Shown here piece by piece: positions 57,945 to 64,000 of a stretch of 64,000 bases of DNA. The stretch covers positions 1-64,000 of the forward strand of contig NZ_VTHJ01000030.1 in assembly GCF_008386495.1 (NCBI RefSeq), read 5' to 3'. The translations under genes and the position numbers were made by a program. The DNA comes from Streptomyces tailanensis (GTDB taxonomy: Bacteria > Actinomycetota > Actinomycetes > Streptomycetales > Streptomycetaceae). Position 1 is the first letter of the stretch, and the number at the start of each line of letters is the position of its first letter. The notes below the pieces were generated by a model. That model was not told the DNA's origin. It did not search any database and saw only the letters and a list, made by a program, of their open reading frames with translations.

Positions 57945-59756
57945 CTACTGCACGATCGTGATCCGGTTCGCGACCGGCGGGGCCAGCGGGTTGCTCGCCG
58001 AGGAGTTGGCGATCAGGTAGGCCTCAAGCGCCGCGAGGTCGTCGCCGCCGACCAGGTCGTTCGTGCCCTGGCCGAGTGTGGGGATGCCGTCGCCGCCGCC
58101 CGCGAGGAAGCTGTTCGTCGCGACGCGGTACGTGGCGGTCGGGTCGATGGCCGCACCGTCCAGCTTGACGGAGTCGACGACGATGCGGTCGGCGCCGGAC
58201 TTCGTCAGGTCGAGGGTGTACGTGAACCCGGTCGACGGCAGGAGGATCTTCGGGGACGCGGCGTTCGAGCCGGAGACCTGCTCCTGGAGGACCGAGATCA
58301 GCTGGGCGCCCGTGAAGTCCTGGAGGTTCACCGTGTTGGCGAACGGCTGGACGTCGAAGCCCTCGGCGTAGGTCACGACGCCGTCGCCCTCGGTGCCCTT
58401 GGCCGCGTAGGTGAGCGGCATGCGCACACCACCGGGATTCATCAGGGCGAGGTCGGTCTCCGGGTCCAGCGCCTTGCCGGCGGCGAGCTGCGCGTCGGCG
58501 ATGAGATCGCCCAACGGGGACTCGGTGCCGGTGTTGGGGATGTCGGCGGATATGTAGCCGATGGCGCGGTTGCCGACGGGGGCCGCCAGGGTGTTCCACT
58601 TGCTGATGAGGGCCGTCATGTCCGCGGCCTTCTCGACGTCACGGGTGACGACGTGGTTGGCGGACTTCACGGCCGTACGGGAGATGTCCCCGGTCCAGCG
58701 GTCGTACGTCAGCGTCGTGTCGGTGTACAGCCGGCCGAAGGACGCGGCCGAGGTGACCGTGCGCGGCTTGCCCGACGGGTCGTTGATCGTGCACGCGTAC
58801 GCGGCGTGCGTGTGGCCGGTGACGAGGGCGTCGACCTTCGGGGTGATGTTCTTGGCGATGTCGACGATCGGGCCGGAGATGCCGTCACCGGCGCCGGGCG
58901 AATCGCAGTCGTAGTTGTACGCGGTGGAGGCCGGGGCACCGCCCTCGTGGATCAGCGCGACGACCGACTTGACGCCCTGGCGCTCCAGCACCTTGGCGTA
59001 CTTGTTGATCGTCTCGACCTCGTCCTTGAAGGTGAGGCCCTTGACGCCCTCGGCGGAGACGACGCCCGGGGTGTCCTCCAGGGTCACACCGATGAAGCCG
59101 ATCTTGACGCCGTCCTTCTTCCACACCCAGTAGGGCTTCAGGAGCGGCTTCTTCGTCTTGTCGTCGATGACGTTCGCGGCGAGGTACGGGAAGTTCGCGC
59201 CCTCGAACTCCTCACCCTCGACGTAACAGCCGTCGGTGGGGTGGCAGCCGCCCTTCTGCATGCGGGCCAGTTCCTTGGCGCCCTCGTCGAACTCGTGGTT
59301 GCCGACGCTGGTCACGTCCAGGTCGAGGCCGTTGAGCGCCTCGATGGTGGGCTCGTCGTGGAAGAGACCGGAAATCAGCGGGGAGGCGCCGACCATGTCA
59401 CCGGCGGCCGCCGTGATGGAGTACTTGCTGTCCTCGCGGGCCTTGCGCAGGTGCGTGGCCAGGTACTCGACACCACCGGCGTTGATCGTCTCGGTGTGGC
59501 CGTCCTCGTGGACATGCGTGACCCGGCCCGAGGAACCGGCCGGCGGCTCCAGGTTGCCGTGCAGGTCGTTGAACGACAGCAGCTGCACATCCTGGTACCG
59601 GCTCAGCTTGCCCTTGCCCGGCTTGTACGTCTTGGCCTCACCGGCGCTCGCCGGAATGGCGGCCGCCAGCGCGCCGACGGTCGCGATACCGGCCGCGACG
59701 GCGAGGATCCGGTTACGGCGGCTTCTACGGCGCTGCGCCTGGGGTGTGGCTGACAT
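57945..59756 (-). CDS. Secreted 5'-nucleotidase / metallophosphatase (UshA-like)
   Basis: A 603-residue exported enzyme that releases phosphate from nucleotides. A signal peptide (RILAVAAGIATVGALAAAIPASA) is followed by the metallophosphatase domain: LLSFNDLHGNLEPP, AAAGDMVGASPLIS, SVGNHEFDEGAKEL and VTGHTHAAYACT, all metal ligands. The C-terminal 5'-nucleotidase domain has MNPGGVRMPLTY and YRVATNSFLAGGGDGIPTLG, whose GGDG contacts the base. ATG 59756. Scavenges extracellular nucleotides. Confidence 0.94.
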   Translation of the reverse strand: MSATPQAQRRRSRRNRILAVAAGIATVGALAAAIPASAGEAKTYKPGKGKLSRYQDVQLLSFNDLHGNLEPPAGSSGRVTHVHEDGHTETINAGGVEYLATHLRKAREDSKYSITAAAGDMVGASPLISGLFHDEPTIEALNGLDLDVTSVGNHEFDEGAKELARMQKGGCHPTDGCYVEGEEFEGANFPYLAANVIDDKTKKPLLKPYWVWKKDGVKIGFIGVTLEDTPGVVSAEGVKGLTFKDEVETINKYAKVLERQGVKSVVALIHEGGAPASTAYNYDCDSPGAGDGISGPIVDIAKNITPKVDALVTGHTHAAYACTINDPSGKPRTVTSAASFGRLYTDTTLTYDRWTGDISRTAVKSANHVVTRDVEKAADMTALISKWNTLAAPVGNRAIGYISADIPNTGTESPLGDLIADAQLAAGKALDPETDLALMNPGGVRMPLTYAAKGTEGDGVVTYAEGFDVQPFANTVNLQDFTGAQLISVLQEQVSGSNAASPKILLPSTGFTYTLDLTKSGADRIVVDSVKLDGAAIDPTATYRVATNSFLAGGGDGIPTLGQGTNDLVGGDDLAALEAYLIANSSASNPLAPPVANRITIVQ

Positions 59757-59766
59757 GTGCCCCCCT

Positions 59767-59790
59767 GGTTCTAAGGGTTCGTAAGGGTTC
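59767..59790. repeat. Three direct ggttc repeats upstream of the 5'-nucleotidase gene
   Basis: ggttc occurs at 59767, 59776 and 59786, spacing 9 and 10 bases. It recalls PhoP PHO-box direct repeats (11-bp unit), expected for a phosphate-scavenging gene, but spacing and orientation fit poorly, so it is tentative. Confidence 0.3.
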
Positions 59791-59926
59791 GTACGAGAAG
59801 TAAGAGAAACGTGAGAACAGGCCCCGTCCGGCCGAAGCCTAGGGTCAACGCGCGTAGCACGGGAGGGGGTTCATGGTTACGAGCTGATTGCCATCAAGGA
59901 GGACTGGTAACAAAGGGGGGCGAACA

Positions 59927-60006
59927 GCGCCCCGACAGGGGCGCGGGCCTGCGACATATGCGGCTCTGCCGCGTGGGCGCGATCAACCACACACAGCCCG
60001 CGGCCG
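59927..60006. repeat. Dispersed Streptomyces intergenic repeat, copy D
   Basis: Has the hairpin gcgccccgacaggggcgc, the variant tatgcggctctgccgcgtgg and gcgcgatcaacc, with cagcccgcggcc after it. It is a diverged copy between the 5'-nucleotidase promoter and mshD. The rest of 59791-59926 holds no gene. Confidence 0.8.
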
Positions 60007-60070
60007 CAAGACCCGGAAACCACCCGAGCTCTAAGGCGCCCCTACCCCCTGCGGAGCTAACCTCGTACCC

Positions 60071-61006
60071 ATGACCAGCGACGACACGGCCTACCCCGGC
60101 GGAGCGCGCCAGATCACGACGCTCCTGGAACTCACCCCCGACCAAACCGAGGCCGTCCTCGCGCTGATCGCGGAAGCGGCCCACACGGACGGCCAGCAGG
60201 CCATCTCCGAACAAGGCCGACTCCAACTCCGCGGCGGCCCCCGCGAAGGGGTCCGGCACTTCCTGCTCACCGTCGGAGGCGTAGGCGACCAACTGGTCGG
60301 CTACGCCCAACTGGAAGACACAGACCCCGTGGAGGCCCCCGCCGCCGAGCTGGTCGTCCACCCCTCCCACCGGGGCCACGGCCACGGCCGAGCCCTGGGC
60401 TCCGCCCTCCTCGCCGAGTCCGGCAAGCGCCTGCGCGTGTGGGCGCACGGCGGCCACTCCGCCGCCCGCCACCTCGCCCAGGTCCTCGGCCTCACCCTCT
60501 TCCGCGAACTGCGCCAGATGCGCCGCGGCCTCGCCGACTTCGACCCGCCCGAGCCGGTCCTCCCCGACGGCGTCACCGTCCGCACCTTCGTCCCCGGCGA
60601 GGACGACGCGGCCTGGCTCGCGGCCAACGCGGAGGCCTTCGCCCACCACCCCGAACAGGGCAGCCTCACCCAGCGCGACCTCGACGACCGCAAGGCCGAG
60701 CCCTGGTTCGACCCGGCCGGCTTCTTCCTGGCCTTCCGGGGCGGTGAACTCGTCGGCTTCCACTGGACCAAGGTCCACGCCGCCGAACGGCTCGGCGAGG
60801 TCTACGTCGTCGGCGTCCGCCCCGGCGCCCAGGGCGGCGGCCTCGGCAAGGCACTCACCACGATCGGCCTGCGCCACCTAGCCGCACAGGGCCTGCCCAC
60901 CGCGATGCTCTACGTCGACGCCGACAACAAGGCGGCGGTGACCGTGTACGAACGCCTCGGTTTCGTGACGTACGAGACGGACCTGATGTACCGCAGCGAA
61001 ACCTGA
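60071..61006 (+). CDS. mshD: Mycothiol synthase MshD
   Basis: The last enzyme of mycothiol synthesis acetylates Cys-GlcN-Ins. The 311-residue chain has two GNAT domains: HPSHRGHGHGRALGSALL (first) and LVGFHWTKVHAAERLGEVYVVGVRPGAQGGGLGKALT (second, catalytic), then LYVDADNKAAVTVYERLGF. ATG 60071 has no RBS, and a -10-like taacct ends close by, so the mRNA may be leaderless. A strong terminator follows at 61051. Confidence 0.94.
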   Translation: MTSDDTAYPGGARQITTLLELTPDQTEAVLALIAEAAHTDGQQAISEQGRLQLRGGPREGVRHFLLTVGGVGDQLVGYAQLEDTDPVEAPAAELVVHPSHRGHGHGRALGSALLAESGKRLRVWAHGGHSAARHLAQVLGLTLFRELRQMRRGLADFDPPEPVLPDGVTVRTFVPGEDDAAWLAANAEAFAHHPEQGSLTQRDLDDRKAEPWFDPAGFFLAFRGGELVGFHWTKVHAAERLGEVYVVGVRPGAQGGGLGKALTTIGLRHLAAQGLPTAMLYVDADNKAAVTVYERLGFVTYETDLMYRSET

Positions 61007-61050
61007 TGTAACGGGAGCCGGCGGGAGCCGACGGCAGTTATCCACAGACT

Positions 61051-61077
61051 GGGGGCGGTGATGTTGACACCGCCCCC
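61051..61077. terminator. Rho-independent terminator of mshD
   Basis: gggggcggtg (61051-61060) pairs with caccgccccc (61068-61077) around atgttga, followed by tttcttg. It also lies before the GntR operon promoter. Confidence 0.85.
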
Positions 61078-61082
61078 TTTCT

Positions 61083-61124
61083 TGCACCACTCTTTCACTA
61101 CTCAATTAGTGAAAGAGTGGTGCA
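61083..61124. promoter_or_regulatory. 18-bp-arm inverted repeat, operator of the GntR-ABC operon
   Basis: Bases 61083-61100 and 61107-61124 are exact reverse complements around ctcaat. The centre cactactcaattagtg is AT-rich, as in YtrA-type operators. It covers the start region of the GntR gene, so the regulator probably represses its own operon. Confidence 0.75.
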
Positions 61125-61125
61125 C

Positions 61126-61512
61126 GTGGTCGAGTATCGAATCGACCGGCGCAGCGGGGTCGCCACCTACCTGCAGATCGTCCAGCAGACGAAACAGGCC
61201 CTGCGTCTCGGCCTGCTGGAGCCAGGGGACAAGCTGCCCACGGCCCGCGAGGTCGTGGAGGCCACGGCGATCAACCCGAACACCGTCCTGAAGGCCTACC
61301 GCGAGTTGGAGCGCGAAGGCCTGGTCGAGGCACGGCGCGGTCTCGGCACGTTCGTACGGAAGTCGCTGGGGTCGACCCCGGCGGACTCCCCGTTGCATGC
61401 CGAGCTGTCCGCCTGGACGGACCGGGCCCGCGAGGCGGGACTCGAACGGGACGACGTGGCCGCGCTTTTCAACTCCGTACTGGAAGAACACTTCAAGGGG
61501 GACGAAGCATGA
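61126..61512 (+). CDS. YtrA-type GntR transcriptional regulator
   Basis: A 128-residue short GntR-family regulator: VEYRIDRRSGVATYLQIVQQTKQALRLGLLEPGDKLPTAREVVEATAINPNTVLKAYRELEREGLVEARRGLGTFV. YtrA members sit before ABC exporters and sense envelope or antibiotic stress. GTG 61126 was chosen because gaaagag precedes it; GTG 61117 and 61120 are alternatives inside the inverted repeat. The stop overlaps the next ATG (ATGA). Confidence 0.9.
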   Translation: MVEYRIDRRSGVATYLQIVQQTKQALRLGLLEPGDKLPTAREVVEATAINPNTVLKAYRELEREGLVEARRGLGTFVRKSLGSTPADSPLHAELSAWTDRAREAGLERDDVAALFNSVLEEHFKGDEA

Positions 61513-62435
61513 CCGGCACAGCCCTGGAGGCAGCCGCACTCGGCAAGAAGTTCGGCCGACGGAAGGCCGGCTGGGCGCTGCACGACTGCACGCTGCGGAT
61601 CCCGGCGGGGCGCGTCTGCGGGCTCGTCGGGCCGAACGGCGCGGGCAAGTCGACGCTCCTGGCCCACGCGGCCGGGCTGCTCGCGCCCACCGAGGGCAGC
61701 ATCCGCGTGCTGGGTACGACCCCGGCGGCGGCCCGCGAGCGCATCGCGTACGTCGCCCAGGACAAGCCCCTCTACCCGCAGCTCACCGTCGCCGAGACCC
61801 TGCGCCTGGGCCGGGAGCTCAACCCCGGACACTGGGACGCGGCCGTCGCCGGGCGGGTCGTGGACGAGGGCGGCCTGGACCGGGACGCCAAGATCCGCTC
61901 CCTCTCCGGCGGCCAGCGCACCCGGGTCGCACTCGCCCTCGCTCTCGGCAAGCGCCCCGAACTGCTGCTCCTGGACGAGCCGATGGCCGACCTCGACCCG
62001 CTCGCCCGGCACCAGCTGATGGGCACCCTGCTCGCGGACTCCGCCGAGCACGGCACCACGGTTGTCATGTCCTCGCACGTAGTGGCCGAACTGGAGGGCT
62101 CCTGCGACCACTTGCTCCTCCTCGGCGAAGGCCGCGTCCGCCTCGCGGGCCCACTGGACGAACTCCTCGCCGCGCACACCCTGGTCACCGGCCCGTCCTC
62201 CGGCGACCTCGCCCCGCACACCGTCGTCGAGTCCCGTACGACAGGGCGTCAGGTCACCGCGCTCATCCGCCCCCGGGGCCCCGTCGGCGCCGGCTGGCAG
62301 ACCGACGAACCGACCCTGGAGGAGCTGGTCCTCGCCCACCTGCGCGCACCGCAGGCCCCGGCGCTCACCCTCATGGACGACGGCGCGGACGGCGGCGAGA
62401 CCGACGGGGCCGAGGTCCAGGAGGCCGCCGTATGA
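61509..62435 (+). CDS. ABC transporter ATP-binding protein
   Basis: A 308-residue ATPase. Walker A VGPNGAGKSTLL, signature LSGGQRTRVALAL, Walker B LLLLDEPMADLDPLA and His switch VVMSSHVVAE are present. The C-terminal 80 residues are Ala/Gly-rich and unlike the standard domain. Coupled by overlaps to the regulator and the first permease; likely the energy subunit of an exporter. Confidence 0.93.
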   Translation: MTGTALEAAALGKKFGRRKAGWALHDCTLRIPAGRVCGLVGPNGAGKSTLLAHAAGLLAPTEGSIRVLGTTPAAARERIAYVAQDKPLYPQLTVAETLRLGRELNPGHWDAAVAGRVVDEGGLDRDAKIRSLSGGQRTRVALALALGKRPELLLLDEPMADLDPLARHQLMGTLLADSAEHGTTVVMSSHVVAELEGSCDHLLLLGEGRVRLAGPLDELLAAHTLVTGPSSGDLAPHTVVESRTTGRQVTALIRPRGPVGAGWQTDEPTLEELVLAHLRAPQAPALTLMDDGADGGETDGAEVQEAAV

Positions 62436-63487
62436 ACGCCGCGACCGTCAAAGCGGCCGAGGCGGCCGGAGCCACGGAGACGGCCCCGGCCCCCCGCCCC
62501 ATGAGCCCCACCCACGGCCTGTTCCGGGCCATGCTCCGCCTGCACCAGTCGGCCGTCTGGTTCTGGGGACTACTGGTGCTCCTGACCGCCGGCGCCCTGC
62601 TCTGGGCGGCCGGACCGGGCGTGGACGCCGCCTGGGCCGAGTACGACCGGCCGGGCTGCCACGACGGGGAGCCGAACCTGGGCTGCGACACCTCGGGCCC
62701 GGCGTACGACCGGTACGACACGGCCGTCCAGCTAGCCTCGGCCGTCATCGGCCTCGCCCCGATCCTGGCCGCCCTCTGGGCGGGCGCCTCACTCATCGGC
62801 CGCGAACTGGAGAACGGCACGGCCCAGTTGGCCTGGACCCAGTCCGTCTCCCCCGCCCGCTGGCTGGCCGCCAAGCTCGCCGTGCCCGCCGCCCTGCTCA
62901 CCGCCGGCATGCTCCTGCTGACCCTGTCGCACCGGCTGATGTGGTCGGAGCACATCGGGAAGTGGGGCCAGTGGGGCACCTGGGAGTGGTACGAGAGCCA
63001 GATCCTCATCGCCAACGGCCCCCTCGCCACCGCCCACGTCCTGCTCGGCCTCGCCGCCGGCGTCCTGACCGGCCTGCTCACCCGTAGGTCCCTGACCTCC
63101 CTCGGCTACGGCTTCTTCGCCATGGTCGGCCTGCTCTACGTACTCGGACTGCTGCGCCCGTACCTGTGGCCGGCCGTGACCGCGACGACGACGCCGAAGG
63201 AGGGCTATCCGGACATCCTCGGCATGACAGTCACGGAGGGCGCCCTGGGCCCCGGCGGTGACCGGGTCCCGGACCCCTGTCTCGCCAACGCCAAGTGCGC
63301 CCTCGGCGCCGACGGCATCACCGGCTACTACCGCGACTACCACCCCTCCTCCCACTTCTGGCCCCTCCAGCTCGTCGAGACCGGCATCGCCCTCGCCGTC
63401 ACCGCCCTGCTGGTCCTGGCCGCCTTCGTCCTGCTGCGCCGCCGTACGGAAGGCGTCTCGTCCCCGCGTACGGGAGGCACCCCATGA
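62432..63487 (+). CDS. ABC transporter permease (first)
   Basis: A 351-residue membrane protein with about six hydrophobic segments (AVWFWGLLVLLTAGALLWA, AVIGLAPILAALWAGASLIG, LLTAGMLLLTLSHRL, VLLGLAAGVLTGLL, YGFFAMVGLLYVLGLL, GIALAVTALLVLAAFVLLRR). Motif GRELENGTAQLAWTQSVSPARWL recurs in the next gene. Exports an unknown substrate with the preceding ATPase. Confidence 0.85.
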   Translation: MNAATVKAAEAAGATETAPAPRPMSPTHGLFRAMLRLHQSAVWFWGLLVLLTAGALLWAAGPGVDAAWAEYDRPGCHDGEPNLGCDTSGPAYDRYDTAVQLASAVIGLAPILAALWAGASLIGRELENGTAQLAWTQSVSPARWLAAKLAVPAALLTAGMLLLTLSHRLMWSEHIGKWGQWGTWEWYESQILIANGPLATAHVLLGLAAGVLTGLLTRRSLTSLGYGFFAMVGLLYVLGLLRPYLWPAVTATTTPKEGYPDILGMTVTEGALGPGGDRVPDPCLANAKCALGADGITGYYRDYHPSSHFWPLQLVETGIALAVTALLVLAAFVLLRRRTEGVSSPRTGGTP

Positions 63488-64000
63488 CCACCGCCGCACG
63501 CGCCACCATCGCTCCCCCCAGCCATGACGGCCCGCGTCCCCGCGGCCTGACCTGGACCGTCCTGCGCCTGCACCGCCCGGCGCTGCTGGTCTGGACCGCG
63601 TACGTACTGCTGCTGGCCGGATGGCTGCTCTGGCTGCGGTTCGTGACGCTGGAGCAGGCCAGTACGAAGCTGAGCGGCTGCCCGCTGTCGGAGTCCGACT
63701 GCACCGACGCCGAGGCGATGATGGCCTTCGGCGACGGCGTCGGCACGACCGGGACGCTCATCGCCTACCTCACCTACGGCGTCGCCGCCTGGGCCGGCGC
63801 CTCGCTCGGCCGCGAGCTGGAACGTGGCACGGCCCAGCTGGCCTGGACCCAGTCCGTCACCCCGACCCGTTGGCTGGCGACCGGACTGGCCGTGCCCGCC
63901 GTGGCCCTCACCCTCGGCACGACCGTGCTGTTCCTCCTCTACCGCGCGGTCTGGGCGCCGAAGCACGACATGTACGGCTACCAGTGGTACAACCCGGAGC
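63484..64000 (+). CDS. ABC transporter permease (second), 3' end outside the window
   Basis: At least 172 residues; the gene runs off at 64000. It is paralogous to the previous permease: LRLHRPALLVWTAYVLLLAGWLLWL, GVAAWAGASLGRELERGTAQLAWTQSVTPTRWLATGLAVPAVALTL. Start ATG 63484 overlaps the previous stop. The tandem permeases probably form a heterodimer with the ATPase. Confidence 0.85.
   Translation, partial: MTTAARATIAPPSHDGPRPRGLTWTVLRLHRPALLVWTAYVLLLAGWLLWLRFVTLEQASTKLSGCPLSESDCTDAEAMMAFGDGVGTTGTLIAYLTYGVAAWAGASLGRELERGTAQLAWTQSVTPTRWLATGLAVPAVALTLGTTVLFLLYRAVWAPKHDMYGYQWYNPE

Noticed and set aside
59767..59790. PHO box of the 5'-nucleotidase gene
   Set aside because: Only tentatively kept as direct repeats; spacing of 9 and 10 bases differs from the 11-bp unit.

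Overview
The window is a 64-kb stretch of actinobacterial chromosome and almost certainly comes from Streptomyces. It has very high GC with GC-rich third codon positions, many GTG starts and 4-base GTGA/ATGA gene overlaps, both mycothiol genes mshA and mshD, glnR, nur, devA/devB, the WhiG anti-sigma factor rsiG, and probable leaderless mRNAs. From memory, the gene order follows the core S. coelicolor region from about SCO4204 (mshA) down to SCO4151 (mshD). The core is interrupted by several blocks of accessory DNA.

Layout. 1-922: a perfect hairpin and a VapBC-type toxin-antitoxin pair. 1174-9243: core block with a YbjN-domain protein, mshA, a methyltransferase, an NlpC/P60 hydrolase, a response-regulator/PP2C phosphatase, DUF2516, an HBHA-like protein and an XRE regulator. 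9351-15333: a complete-looking Tn7-like transposon (tnsA split by a frameshift, tnsB with a DD35E triad, tnsC, tniQ, and one oxidoreductase cargo gene). It has TG...CA ends, arrays of 19-bp repeats and an unusual 23-bp flanking duplication. 15383-25556: accessory genes (a small kinase, a methyltransferase fragment, two GNATs, a nitroreductase-hemerythrin fusion, a HelD-like ATPase with a TetR regulator, a double phosphotransferase with one degenerate half, a GntR regulator). 25605-28572: developmental locus devB-devA, a small membrane protein and devE. 28942-33088: an Eis-like acetyltransferase, rsiG, dtd, ygfZ and nur.

33118-37003 looks like a defence island inserted between nur and the FABP gene. 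It has an HsdS-like specificity subunit, an N6 DNA methylase and a HEPN/Abi-like protein, with no HsdR, followed by decayed toxin-antitoxin-like genes. 37020-46381 is core: FABP, DsrE, VOC, DUF3099, the DUF1416-sseA sulfur operon with a cysteine-containing leader peptide, DUF2993, a MoaD-like protein, a hydrolase, glnR and a LacI regulator. 46589-52312: a secreted trypsin with FG-GAP repeats, an HtrA-like protease, and a two-component pair. 52287-57855 is accessory again: an antitoxin-like gene with a frame-shifted partner, a cluster of tiny genes, two tandem paralogous secreted proteins of unknown function, and two broken regulators bounded by a 38-bp inverted repeat. 57945-64000: a secreted 5'-nucleotidase, mshD, and a YtrA-type GntR/ABC transporter operon that runs off the end.

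Themes. Mycothiol synthesis is represented by its first step (mshA) and last step (mshD), far apart. Developmental control is represented by devA/devE and rsiG. Nitrogen and metal control are represented by glnR and nur. A dispersed Streptomyces intergenic repeat occurs four times (5.5, 41.6, 46.5 and 60.0 kb). The best candidates for something undescribed are the Tn7-like element with its 23-bp flanking duplication, the HsdM-HsdS-HEPN cluster, and the tandem secreted proteins at 54-56 kb. No tRNA, rRNA or CRISPR array was seen.
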